Assembly (NCBI GenBank): GCA_026416455.1
Contig: JAOAFE010000005.1
Location: 23,487-87,486 of the forward strand
Reading direction: 5' to 3'
DNA from: Syntrophales bacterium
GTDB lineage: Bacteria > Desulfobacterota > Syntrophia > Syntrophales > UBA8958
DNA length: 64,000 nt
How positions within the stretch are numbered: position 1 is the first letter of the stretch; every line of letters starts with the position of its first letter. The notes below the pieces were generated by a model that saw only the letters and a program-made list of their open reading frames with translations, ran no database searches and was not told the DNA's origin. This document shows positions 1-10,185 of the stretch, in pieces. The translations under genes and the position numbers were made by a program.

Positions 1-1
1 T

Positions 2-2733
<2,732 letters not shown>

Positions 2734-2762
<29 letters not shown>

Positions 2763-3627
2763 AAATCTCTCCTTTTCTTTTTCCCGAAGGTGTTTCCATC
2801 GAGACTTTTTTTCTGTAAATGCTGGGTTCCAGATACTGAAACCCGTGCTCCAAACCGGTCAAACTCTCTGAGTGGCCGACAAACAAATATCCATCATCCT
2901 CAAGGGTGTGAAAAAATTTGGTTATCAATTCTACCTGAGTTTTTTTGTCAAAATAAATCATTACGTTGCGACAGAATACGATATGAAAACGGAAATCCAA
3001 CGGAAATGGATCCATAAGGTTGAAACGGCGAAACTCTATCATGTCTCTTATTTCTTTTCTTATACGATAGTAACCCGCCGCCTTCCCCGTTCCGTACTGG
3101 AAGTAGGCCTTCAGTATATTTTTAGGAACCCGTTCAATTTTCTCTTGGGGATAGATGCCAGTGATGGCTTGCTTCAGCACGCGGGTGGAGATATCGGTCG
3201 CCAAAATGGAGCACCATTGTCTATTAGGGCCGAGTACCTCGGAGGCAACGATGGCAATGGAATAGGGTTCCTCTCCGGTCGAGCAGCCGGCGCTCCAAAT
3301 ACGGATATCCTTTTTCTTTTCTTTCCATTTTTCGAGGATTAATCTTAGACGATCGAAATGGGTGTTTTCACGGAAAAAATACGTAAGGTTGGTGGAGATA
3401 GAATCTATCATATTGATGAGCTCGTCGGTTCCTTCCTCGGTGGTTACATAACGAAAGTATTCGGAGAAAGATTTGAAATTCCCCTCTCGTAACCTCTTGC
3501 TAAGCCGGGCCTTAACGAGCTCACGTTTCCCCTCGTGCAGGTTTATCCCGCACTGCTCATAGATAAGACGGCGTATCTTCTCAAATTCGTGATCTTTGAG
3601 TTCGTATTGGGTGATTTCACCTATCAT
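2734..3627 (-). CDS. cheR: Chemotaxis protein methyltransferase CheR
   Basis: An S-adenosylmethionine-dependent methyltransferase for chemoreceptor glutamates. The start MIGEITQYELKD is chosen because it follows a purine-rich site and lies about 25 bases downstream of the start expected from the sigma54 site at 3663-3678; an upstream in-frame ATG at 3702 would lie before that promoter. The N-terminal helical CheR domain is followed by the SAM-binding domain with IRIWSAGCSTGEEPYSIAI, the acidic residue in ATDIST, and FCRNVMIYFDKKTQ. The 297-residue length is usual. It is the first gene of cheR-cheY-cheB-cheA. Confidence 0.95.
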
Positions 3628-3662
3628 TAATTCTGCGCACCTCTTCACTTCTACGAGATTAA

Positions 3663-3678
3663 AGCAAATTTGGGGCCA
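3663..3678 (-). promoter_or_regulatory. Sigma54 promoter for cheR-cheY-cheB-cheA
   Basis: Read on the minus strand the site is TGGCCCCAAATTTGCT. This fits TGGCAC-N5-TTGCT with the invariant GG and GC ten bases apart and one mismatch in the -24 box. Transcription would start near 3652, about 25 bases before the cheR ATG. Confidence 0.75.
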
Positions 3679-3757
3679 TTTACGCCATGGCCCAGGAGCC
3701 ATAGTTTACGCGCTGGTTTTCATAATTTTCTTGACTTTATAAACAAATTTGACGAAA

Positions 3758-3777
3758 TATGTCATGTTTTTGACATA
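3758..3777. promoter_or_regulatory. FleQ-type palindrome before the first sigma54 activator gene
   Basis: The inverted repeat TATGTCA-tgtttt-TGACATA contains the core GTCA-N6-TGAC. It ends right at the Shine-Dalgarno sequence of the gene at 3790. A sigma70-like TTGACT (3731-3736) with a weak -10 at 3754-3760 lies just upstream. Occupancy would therefore cover the transcription start, as expected for autorepression. The same core precedes the paralogous gene at 10186. The match to the FleQ consensus (GTCAnTAAATTGAC, from memory) is in spacing and arms, not in the AT core. Confidence 0.7.
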
Positions 3778-3789
3778 AAGGAGGTCACG

Positions 3790-5169
3790 ATGGGAGTCAA
3801 GCATTTTAAAATTCTCCTTGCCGAAGACGATGAATTAAGCCGGCAGAATTTGGTAGAACTTTTAGAAGATGAAGGTTACGAGGTGAAGGCCGTGGGGGAC
3901 GGTAAGGAAGCGATGGAAGAATTTGTACGGGATAAGTATCATCTGGTTATTACGGATCTGCGGATGCCCCGTGCTGACGGCCTAGAAGTGTTAAAGTTCG
4001 TGGGGGACCTTAAATCCGAGGCCTTAGTGGTCATAATTACGGGTTATGGAAGTGTCGATTCAGCAGTCGAAGCCATGAAATTGGGTGCCTTCGATTACAT
4101 TGTCAAACCTTTGAAGGATGATCTCGTAAAACTAACCGTGTCCCGGGCACTCTCTTATTTGGAGCTAAAAGGGGAAAACTTGATCTTAAGGCAGAATTTA
4201 AAAAGCCAATTCGATTTGGGTAAGCTGATCGGTTACAGCGAATGTATGAAGCAGGTATTTGAGAAAGTGGAAAAGGTGGCTAGATCTGACAGCACAGTTC
4301 TACTGCACGGGGAGAGCGGGACGGGCAAGGAATTGGTGGCACGGGCTATCCATGCCAATAGCGAACGGCGACATCGGCCTCTCATCACGGTTCACTGTGG
4401 GGCTATCCCAACAGAATTACTGGAAAGTGAACTATTCGGTCATGAGAAAGGGTCTTTTACGGGTGCTATAAGGACAAAGCCGGGTAAGTTCGAATTGGCC
4501 GAAGGAGGAACAATCTTTCTCGATGAAATTGGAGACATGAGTCCCGCCCTCCAGGTTAAGCTGTTGAGGGTAATCCAAGAAAAGCAATTTGACCGGGTGG
4601 GCGGTGTCAAAACCTTGACCGCTGACGTGCGCATCATTGCCGCGACCAACCAAAACTTGGAATCCTTGGTCAAGGAAAGGAAATTCCGTGAAGATTTGTA
4701 CTATCGGATTAACGTCATTCCTATCTATTTACCTCCCCTGAGGGAACGGGGATTGGATATACCTATCTTGGCTAATCATTTCCTTAAAAAATTTAATCAG
4801 TTGAGAAAGAAACAAGTAAAAAGATTTTCTCAGGACGCAATAGACGCCATGCTTAAGTATGAATGGCCGGGGAATGTACGGGAGCTCGAAAATCTAGTGG
4901 AAATGCTTGTAGTTATGAAAGAAGAGGGAGAAATTGGGCTTTTTGATCTCCCGGAGAAGATGAGGGGAACTCGGGCTGAAAACATTGTCACATATGGAGA
5001 GGTCTTGCCGGAAGAGGGGGTGGACTACAATCGTCTCGTTTACGAATTTGAGCGGGATCTATTATTTAAGGCCTTAAATCAGTGTGGGGGGGTAAAGAAC
5101 AAGGCAGCCAAGTTGCTTAAATTAAATCGAACCACCCTGGTTGAAAAGTTAAAAAGATTCGGGATGTGA
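3790..5169 (+). CDS. Sigma54-dependent response regulator, FleQ/FlrA/FgrM-like
   Basis: A bacterial enhancer-binding protein of 459 residues that would activate RNA polymerase-sigma54. It has a receiver domain (D56 in ITDLRMP), an AAA+ domain with Walker A GESGTGKE near 175, the sigma54-contact loop GSFTGA near 220 (Ser where GAFTGA is usual), Walker [11 protein letters not shown], and a C-terminal Fis-type helix-turn-helix with NRTTLVEKLKRFG. That HTH resembles the FleQ family (RRTTLVEK). Unlike FleQ, the receiver keeps its phospho-acceptor. The ATG at 3790 is chosen over 3670 because AAAGGAGGT lies 5 bases before it. It is close to the gene at 10186 in sequence and is a candidate master regulator of flagellar operons. 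Confidence 0.88.
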   Translation: MGVKHFKILLAEDDELSRQNLVELLEDEGYEVKAVGDGKEAMEEFVRDKYHLVITDLRMPRADGLEVLKFVGDLKSEALVVIITGYGSVDSAVEAMKLGAFDYIVKPLKDDLVKLTVSRALSYLELKGENLILRQNLKSQFDLGKLIGYSECMKQVFEKVEKVARSDSTVLLHGESGTGKELVARAIHANSERRHRPLITVHCGAIPTELLESELFGHEKGSFTGAIRTKPGKFELAEGGTIFLDEIGDMSPALQVKLLRVIQEKQFDRVGGVKTLTADVRIIAATNQNLESLVKERKFREDLYYRINVIPIYLPPLRERGLDIPILANHFLKKFNQLRKKQVKRFSQDAIDAMLKYEWPGNVRELENLVEMLVVMKEEGEIGLFDLPEKMRGTRAENIVTYGEVLPEEGVDYNRLVYEFERDLLFKALNQCGGVKNKAAKLLKLNRTTLVEKLKRFGM

Positions 5170-5184
5170 TCGTTCTTATTAATC

Positions 5185-5200
5185 TGGTCCTGTTTTTGCA
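5185..5200 (+). promoter_or_regulatory. Probable sigma54 promoter for cheD operon
   Basis: TGGTCCTGTTTTTGCA has a perfect TTGCA -12 box and GG-N10-GC spacing, with two mismatches in the -24 box. Transcription would start near 5211, about 25 bases before the cheD ATG. Confidence 0.55.
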
Positions 5201-5236
5201 AAGATACTGCAGGAAGGAATTGGTGAAATTATCTGT

Positions 5237-5719
5237 ATGGGCGATATTGTCGTGGGTATTTCCGATTACAAGTGCAGTAAAAATCGAGATGACGTACTTG
5301 TGACTTACGCACTTGGGTCGTGTATTGCCGTCGTTGTGTACGATCCCGTGGCGGTTGTGGGTGGTATGCTTCATTTCATGCTTCCCGATTCTTCTCTAGA
5401 TAAAAAGAAAGCGGAGGAAGTGCCAGCTATGTTTGCCGATACGGGAATCCCACTTCTTTTTAAAACTTGCTACAGCTTGGGCGCCGAAAAGAGAAGAATG
5501 AAGGTAAAGGTCATAGGTGGGGCAAGTATTCTCAACGACGATAATTACTTTCGCATCGGACAAAAAAACATTACGGCGGTGAGAAGAATTTTTTGGAAAA
5601 ATAACGTTCTCATCGAGGGTGAAGATACGGGAGAAAATTACAATCGCACCGTGCGCTTACGCATGATGGACGGAAAATGTTTCATCCGTTCGTCCGGCGG
5701 TATGACCAAGGAGCTTTGA
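5237..5719 (+). CDS. cheD: Chemoreceptor glutamine deamidase CheD
   Basis: Deamidates glutamines in chemoreceptors to glutamates so that CheR can methylate them. The 160-residue protein shows the family signature YALGSCIAVVVYDP with the catalytic Cys and GGMLHFMLPDSS with the catalytic His. The C-terminal part contains KVIGGASIL and the usual RRIFWKNNVLIEGEDTGENY region. No strong Shine-Dalgarno sequence is close to the ATG. The stop codon overlaps the HDOD gene start by one base (TGATG). CheD often partners with CheC or CheX phosphatases, and a CheX gene lies two genes downstream. Confidence 0.94.
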   Translation: MGDIVVGISDYKCSKNRDDVLVTYALGSCIAVVVYDPVAVVGGMLHFMLPDSSLDKKKAEEVPAMFADTGIPLLFKTCYSLGAEKRRMKVKVIGGASILNDDNYFRIGQKNITAVRRIFWKNNVLIEGEDTGENYNRTVRLRMMDGKCFIRSSGGMTKEL

Positions 5720-6567
5720 TGATAAAAAAGATTCTTGACCGCATCAATACTCTGCCTCCTTTTCCTGTGACGGTGAATAAGGTCATGCAGATTTTGCAGA
5801 GCGATGATTACGCCGTACGCGACGTGGTGGAAGTTATAAAAAGGGATCCAGCCGTCGCGACCAATATTTTGAAAATTTGTAATTCCGCCTATTTCGGTCC
5901 GCACAAACCGATTAAATCCATCTCCGATGCCGTCGTTTTCCTGGGCCAGAAGCAGCTTTCGAAAGCCATGCAAACGGCTTCAGCAGCCCGTTATTACAAG
6001 AAGGGGAAAAGAGTATACGGCGCCGATGCCGTTGATTTATGGGAGCATTCCGTTGCCGTGGCTATTATGTCCCAGATACTGATGCGCCAGATTCATGATC
6101 GGGAGGATGAAAATTTATACACAGCCGCCCTGGTCCATGATATCGGGAAGCTCGTTATGGGCGAGTTTGTAGAGGAGGAGACGGACCAAATCTTTCGGCT
6201 CGTATCCCAGGGATATTCTTTTTTAGAAGCAGAGGAAAAAGTATTAGGTATTAATCATGCTGATCTCGGCGGAAAGATAGCCGAATACTGGCATTTTCCC
6301 AGAGAGTTGTGCCAGGCTATTGCCTTTCATCACCGGCCGGATTTGCTCTCGGAGGAAGAGGCAACTGACTTACCGTACTTGGTTTATCTCTCTGACCAGT
6401 ACACCCTTATGATGGGTATCGACGGAGGAATGGATGGTCTTGCCCACCGCGGGATAGGTAGTGTTTTGGAAAGGTTTCATCTCAAAGAGGTAAATCTGGA
6501 AAGGAGCCTCGTCCAATTGTACGATGAATTAAATCGGGCCCGAGAGCTAATGGAGATGCAAAGATAA
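5719..6567 (+). CDS. HDOD domain protein
   Basis: A 282-residue protein made almost entirely of an HDOD domain, a catalytically inactive relative of HD phosphohydrolases common in motility and signalling loci. Visible family features are RDPAVATNILKICNSAYFG, the helix EHSVAVAIMSQIL, AALVHDIGKLVMGEF and IAFHHRPDLL. It begins inside the cheD stop codon and is followed 11 bases later by cheX, so it is co-transcribed with the adaptation genes. The substrate or partner is unknown. The HDIGK motif is retained, but whether it binds metal cannot be judged. Confidence 0.88.
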   Translation: MIKKILDRINTLPPFPVTVNKVMQILQSDDYAVRDVVEVIKRDPAVATNILKICNSAYFGPHKPIKSISDAVVFLGQKQLSKAMQTASAARYYKKGKRVYGADAVDLWEHSVAVAIMSQILMRQIHDREDENLYTAALVHDIGKLVMGEFVEEETDQIFRLVSQGYSFLEAEEKVLGINHADLGGKIAEYWHFPRELCQAIAFHHRPDLLSEEEATDLPYLVYLSDQYTLMMGIDGGMDGLAHRGIGSVLERFHLKEVNLERSLVQLYDELNRARELMEMQR

Positions 6568-6578
6568 AGGAGTTTAAG

Positions 6579-7037
6579 ATGTTGTCAGAAGAGATCCTTC
6601 AGCGGGTAAAGAATTCATTTAGACGGTCTATTTTCGAAGTGATGGAGAAGATGTATTTCGTATTTCTGGAGCCAACTTCCGATACGTCAAACGGAGAAAG
6701 CTTGCGCGGGGCGGAAGTAAATTTTTCCGGGCCCTGGGAGGGAAAAATAACCGTTCTCTTTTCTCCCGAACTAATACATCTGATGATCAACAACTTGTTC
6801 GGCTTAGAAGAGGGGGATATGGATGAAAAAATTAAAGAAGATACGATTAAAGAATGTGTCAATATGATTGCAGGAAGTTTTCTTCGCCATTTTGAGCCGG
6901 AAAGAGCCATGCACTTGTCGATACCATCATATTTAGGGTTAAAATACGCAAAACCCCCTCAGGGCGAGGTATCACTTGCCATGGATGCCGACCGTGGGCG
7001 CATGTATGCCATTCTTGATATTAGAAATGTGTCGTGA
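6579..7037 (+). CDS. cheX: CheX-family chemotaxis phosphatase
   Basis: A 152-residue protein of the CheX/CheC family, which dephosphorylates CheY-P. The single phosphatase signature E-x-x-N is present as E92/N95 in IKECVNMIAGSFL. The layout of two beta halves (GKITVLFSPEL and GEVSLAMDAD) around that helix fits CheX. AAGGAG precedes the ATG. It is followed directly by cheY, a likely substrate. A second CheX-type gene is at 9486-9959, and the two proteins are clearly diverged. Confidence 0.85.
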   Translation: MLSEEILQRVKNSFRRSIFEVMEKMYFVFLEPTSDTSNGESLRGAEVNFSGPWEGKITVLFSPELIHLMINNLFGLEEGDMDEKIKEDTIKECVNMIAGSFLRHFEPERAMHLSIPSYLGLKYAKPPQGEVSLAMDADRGRMYAILDIRNVS

Positions 7038-7051
7038 ATAAGGAGGTAAGA

Positions 7052-7429
7052 ATGGATAAAAATATCAAGATACTGATTGTCGATGATTTCGCCACCATGC
7101 GGAAGGTAATAAGAAATATCCTGAAGCAGATAGGTTTTGAGAACATCGTTGAAGCTGAGGATGGGGTGGCGGCATTAAAGCTCTTAAAATCTCAGAAGAT
7201 TGATTTTATTATCGCCGATTGGAATATGCCGAATATGACGGGATTGGAATTGTTAAAAGCTGTGCGGGCCGATCAGGATTTGGCCAAGACGCCTTTCCTC
7301 ATGGTGACAGCTGAGGCACTGCAAGAGAACGTGGTTGCCGCCGTCAAAGCCGGGGTTAGCAATTACATCGTAAAACCCTTCACCGCCGAAGTTTTGAACG
7401 AAAAAATAACGAAAATATTAGGTGGATAA
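7052..7429 (+). CDS. cheY: Chemotaxis response regulator CheY
   Basis: A single receiver domain of 125 residues, close to canonical CheY. It has DDF at 11-13, TMRKVIRNIL, phospho-acceptor D56 (IADWNMPNMTG), Thr in MVTAEA and Lys in YIVKPF. The ATG at 7052 follows AAGGAGG by 6 bases; the alternative start at 7034 lies within cheX and lacks a site. It is probably the motor-binding CheY, because its sequence is nearer to classical CheY than the 2337-2762 copy (inference). It overlaps the next gene. Confidence 0.94.
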   Translation: MDKNIKILIVDDFATMRKVIRNILKQIGFENIVEAEDGVAALKLLKSQKIDFIIADWNMPNMTGLELLKAVRADQDLAKTPFLMVTAEALQENVVAAVKAGVSNYIVKPFTAEVLNEKITKILGG

Positions 7430-8165
7430 AGGATCAGTGACGGCTGAAGAAAGCCTAAAAAGCATTTTAGACACTTTTAAGGAGAGTTTCATAGGGGAAC
7501 TGGTGCCCGGTATTGTCCACAACTTTGCCAATCCCTTGAACGGCATTATGGGGCGGGCCCAGATTATGGAACGACGCTTAAAAGAAATGATCGCCCGATT
7601 TGAAAAAGAGCATCCGGCTATAACCGCTGAATACACTCCTGTATTCGAGAAGTTGAAGCGTGACATCTCTGCCATCAATCAAGAATCGGATCGGTTCTTC
7701 TCTATGTTTCGGGATGTAAGTGACAAGTTCAATGCCCTCCAATGCGCAACGGTAGAAAGAATCGACTTCGCTCGTCTCCTCAGTTTGGAACTGCGCTTTG
7801 CCGAACATTATCTGGAATTTAAACACGGGGTTATTAAAGAGATGGTGCCGTTTGATGGGCAACTAGAAATTCAAGGACCACCCAGGATTTATTCCGTAGC
7901 CCTATGGGGACTTTTTAGGTATGTGCATCAGAGGATGGGAAAAGGGAAAACCAACCGCCTGAAGGTCGAAGTGGCGAAGGAGGCAGAATGTGTGCGTTTG
8001 GATTTGACCTACGACGTGGCCGGTAATGTCCCCCTAATGGAAGCGGGTTATGAAGGACTATTAAAAAACGTGAGCGATATACTATCCCCCCGCGGAGCGA
8101 AGATCGAGGTTAAAAGCTTACCTCCTCAGGAGGTCCTTTCCGTCTTTTTTCCCCTGTTGTCTTGA
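7422..8165 (+). CDS. Histidine-kinase-like protein lacking recognisable ATP-binding boxes
   Basis: A 247-residue protein starting at GTG 7422 (or GTG 7437) and overlapping the cheY end. Residues 20-110 form a dimerisation/histidine-transfer type helical hairpin with an H-box IVHNFANPLNGIMGRAQI, His33. The C-terminal half has the size and position of an ATPase domain. No N-box asparagine, DxGxG or GxG motif could be found; the matching stretch reads SVALWGLFRYVHQRM. It has no membrane segment. Its neighbours are cheY upstream and convergent fliI. It may act as a phosphotransfer protein, phosphatase or scaffold for a nearby receiver. That role is inference. Confidence 0.7.
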   Translation: MDKGSVTAEESLKSILDTFKESFIGELVPGIVHNFANPLNGIMGRAQIMERRLKEMIARFEKEHPAITAEYTPVFEKLKRDISAINQESDRFFSMFRDVSDKFNALQCATVERIDFARLLSLELRFAEHYLEFKHGVIKEMVPFDGQLEIQGPPRIYSVALWGLFRYVHQRMGKGKTNRLKVEVAKEAECVRLDLTYDVAGNVPLMEAGYEGLLKNVSDILSPRGAKIEVKSLPPQEVLSVFFPLLS

Positions 8166-8169
8166 TTTA

Positions 8170-9489
8170 TCAATGTACGAGGTTTAAAAGTTCACGCTGG
8201 GACTCGGCGAGACTTACATACTCGTCCATGCCTTGTCTTAAATAAGCATTGATCTTTTCTATCATTTCGATGGCCAGATCGATTTCGGGGTTGCTTCCTT
8301 TGACGTAGGCCCCAATGTTGATCAGATCCTCCGCTTTTCTATAGACGGATATGTTGCGTAAAATGAAGCGGGCGGCCGTCATAATTTCATCCGAAACGAG
8401 ATCGGGCATAACCCGACTGATACTTTTCATGATGTCGATGGCCGGGAAGTGACCGCGGGAGGCCAGCTCTCTCGTCAGTACAATGTGGCCGTCAAGAATG
8501 GAACGGGCAGTATCGGAGATGGGCTCGTTAAAGTCGTCACCCTCTACCAGAATCGTATAAAGACCTGTGATGCTACCAGAACCTTCTAAGGCCCCCGACC
8601 TCTCCAGTAACTTGGGCATAAGACTGAACACGGAGGGTGTATAGCCTCGAGTTGTGGGAGGTTCGCCGATCGAAAGCCCGACTTCTCGTTGCGCCATGGC
8701 AAAACGAGTTAGGGAGTCGATCATCAAAAGCACATCTTTACCTTGATCTCTGAAATATTCGGCAATGGCTGTGGCGGTGTAGGCGGCCCTCATCCTCACC
8801 AGGGGATGGGTATCGGAAGTGGCCACGACGACGACCGATTTGGCAATGCCTTGAGGACCTAAGTTTTTTTCCAAAAATTCCCTCACTTCCCTCCCTCTTT
8901 CACCGATGAGACCGATCACATTGATATCCGCCTGACTGAATTTGGCCATTTGCCCCATGAGGATACTTTTGCCCACGCCGGAACCGGCAAAAATACCCAT
9001 TCTCTGCCCCTTTCCGCAGGTAAGCAGACCGTTTACGGCTCTTATGCCCAGGTCGAGAGGTTCTTTTATTCGGGCTCGAAGCAGGGGATTAAGTGGTGGG
9101 GCGTAAAGCGGGTATAGATCTTCACACTTTACGGGTGGCTTGTTATCGATAGGTTTGCCCAGGCCGTTTAGAACCCGTCCTAATAATGCCTTTCCAACGG
9201 GGACGGCCGCTTGTTCCCCCGTACTCTTTACCCGGCAGCCAGGAGCGAGCCCATGTACCATATCCAGGGGCATCATAAGAACCGCTCCCTTTTTGAATCC
9301 GACAACTTCTGCCTGAACCTCGTCTTGCCCGTTGGAGATTTTTAAAACCTCTCCTAAGGCAGCCACCGGTCCCTTCGCTTCAACAATCAAACCAACAATT
9401 TCCGTTACTTTCCCCAAAACTTGAATGGTTTGGGTGTTGGCTATTTTGTGCAGATAAGGATTTATGTCGATTTTCGGTAAGGCTGTCAT
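8170..9489 (-). CDS. fliI: Flagellum-specific export ATPase FliI
   Basis: The hexameric ATPase of the flagellar type III export apparatus, acting with FliH and FliJ at the cytoplasmic face of the export gate. The 439 residues show Walker A AGSGVGKS (169-176), GLIGERGREVREFLE, Walker B LLMIDSLTRFAMAQRE and GEPPTTRGYTPSVFS, all typical of FliI rather than F1-beta. The ATG overlaps the cheX2 stop. It is unusual that fliI is not between fliH and fliJ (21547-22620) but about 12 kb away on the other strand. Confidence 0.96.
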   Translation of the reverse strand: MTALPKIDINPYLHKIANTQTIQVLGKVTEIVGLIVEAKGPVAALGEVLKISNGQDEVQAEVVGFKKGAVLMMPLDMVHGLAPGCRVKSTGEQAAVPVGKALLGRVLNGLGKPIDNKPPVKCEDLYPLYAPPLNPLLRARIKEPLDLGIRAVNGLLTCGKGQRMGIFAGSGVGKSILMGQMAKFSQADINVIGLIGERGREVREFLEKNLGPQGIAKSVVVVATSDTHPLVRMRAAYTATAIAEYFRDQGKDVLLMIDSLTRFAMAQREVGLSIGEPPTTRGYTPSVFSLMPKLLERSGALEGSGSITGLYTILVEGDDFNEPISDTARSILDGHIVLTRELASRGHFPAIDIMKSISRVMPDLVSDEIMTAARFILRNISVYRKAEDLINIGAYVKGSNPEIDLAIEMIEKINAYLRQGMDEYVSLAESQRELLNLVH

Positions 9490-9959
9490 CTCTTATTTTT
9501 ATTTTCCAAACAGACGTCAACCATAAACATACCATGGGCGGTGCTAAAGGGGATGATAATGCTAGGACCCCCGAGCACGTGTTTAATAACGTGATTTTTC
9601 CCGGAAATTACGGTTGGCAAAGCCGCGTTGATGATAAAGCCTTCCGCCTCGAGCCTCTTTCTGGCATCACCCGAAATCATATTGGTAAGTTCTCCAACGG
9701 CATCAAGAACTTCAGCACTTATCTCCGTATACTTTTCTCCCAGCATGTTGTGAAGGATGGCGAATATGCAATTGGAGGTAAAGGTGAGGGCAAGGGACCC
9801 ACGGGCGTCGCCCGTAAGCCCAATGACTCCCGATACGTCACCCGTTGCAATCTGGTCTTCCTTCAGATAAGGTTTTCCCGCAATGGGTTCGATAAAAGCC
9901 ATGGTTTTAAGTACGTGTTCTGTACTTTTCAGAAAGGGATTGATAAATCGCACGTCCAT
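9486..9959 (-). CDS. cheX: CheX-family chemotaxis phosphatase, second copy
   Basis: A 157-residue CheX-like protein. The phosphatase signature E-x-x-N is E90/N93 in VGELTNMISGDARKRLEAEG. VSGVIGLTGDARGSLALTF is typical of CheX. The gene overlaps fliI by four bases, coupling a CheY-P phosphatase to the export ATPase gene. GGGAGG lies just upstream of the ATG. Residues around the active motif differ from the copy at 6579, so the two may serve different CheY proteins (inference). Confidence 0.87.
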   Translation of the reverse strand: MDVRFINPFLKSTEHVLKTMAFIEPIAGKPYLKEDQIATGDVSGVIGLTGDARGSLALTFTSNCIFAILHNMLGEKYTEISAEVLDAVGELTNMISGDARKRLEAEGFIINAALPTVISGKNHVIKHVLGGPSIIIPFSTAHGMFMVDVCLENKNKR

Positions 9960-9998
9960 TTTTCCTCCCTAGGTAAGAAAATTTCGAAAATGATTTTT

Positions 9999-10014
9999 TG
10001 CAGGATTTATGCCG
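9999..10014 (-). promoter_or_regulatory. Probable sigma54 promoter for cheX2-fliI
   Basis: On the minus strand the site reads CGGCATAAATCCTGCA, with GG-N10-GC spacing kept and TGCA in the -12 box. Transcription would begin near 9988, about 29 bases before the cheX2 ATG. Confidence 0.55.
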
Positions 10015-10024
10015 AAATGAGAAA

Positions 10025-10040
10025 CGGCACGATGTGTGCA
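10025..10040 (+). promoter_or_regulatory. Probable sigma54 promoter toward the second activator gene
   Basis: CGGCACGATGTGTGCA differs from TGGCACG-N4-TTGCA at two bases and keeps GG-N10-GC. It is back to back with the minus-strand site at 9999-10014. The leader to the ATG at 10186 would be about 130 bases and would contain the palindrome at 10142. Confidence 0.5.
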
Positions 10041-10141
10041 TAATACGGGTATGTTCGAAGAAGGTTTTTGGCTGATGTGCGCGAATAACCAAAAGGAAAA
10101 GCCGGCTGAGGTCAAAAGGGCGGGAAAGTATAGTCTCTGAG

Positions 10142-10157
10142 TGTCATAATTATGACA
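10142..10157. promoter_or_regulatory. Perfect 16-base FleQ-type palindrome before the second activator gene
   Basis: TGTCATAATTATGACA is its own reverse complement and contains GTCA-N6-TGAC. A -10-like TATAGT lies at 10129-10134, so the palindrome sits at the predicted start point. It is 28 bases before the ATG of a FleQ-like gene. Same core and context as 3758-3777. Confidence 0.75.
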
Positions 10158-10185
10158 TCATGAAAGTCAAGGAACTGTCAGAAAG

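Noticed and set aside
2872..3342. A 156-residue plus-strand frame inside cheR
   Set aside because: Antisense to the conserved SAM-binding core of CheR; no independent support.
3670..3789. Longer N-terminus for the first sigma54 activator starting at 3670
   Set aside because: It would add 40 residues with no family match, spans the palindrome and the cheR promoter, and lacks a ribosome site, while ATG 3790 has an ideal one.
9534..10043. A 169-residue plus-strand frame opposite cheX2
   Set aside because: It lies antisense to a clear CheX family gene and over the divergent promoters; composition and lack of domain similarity mark it as a shadow.
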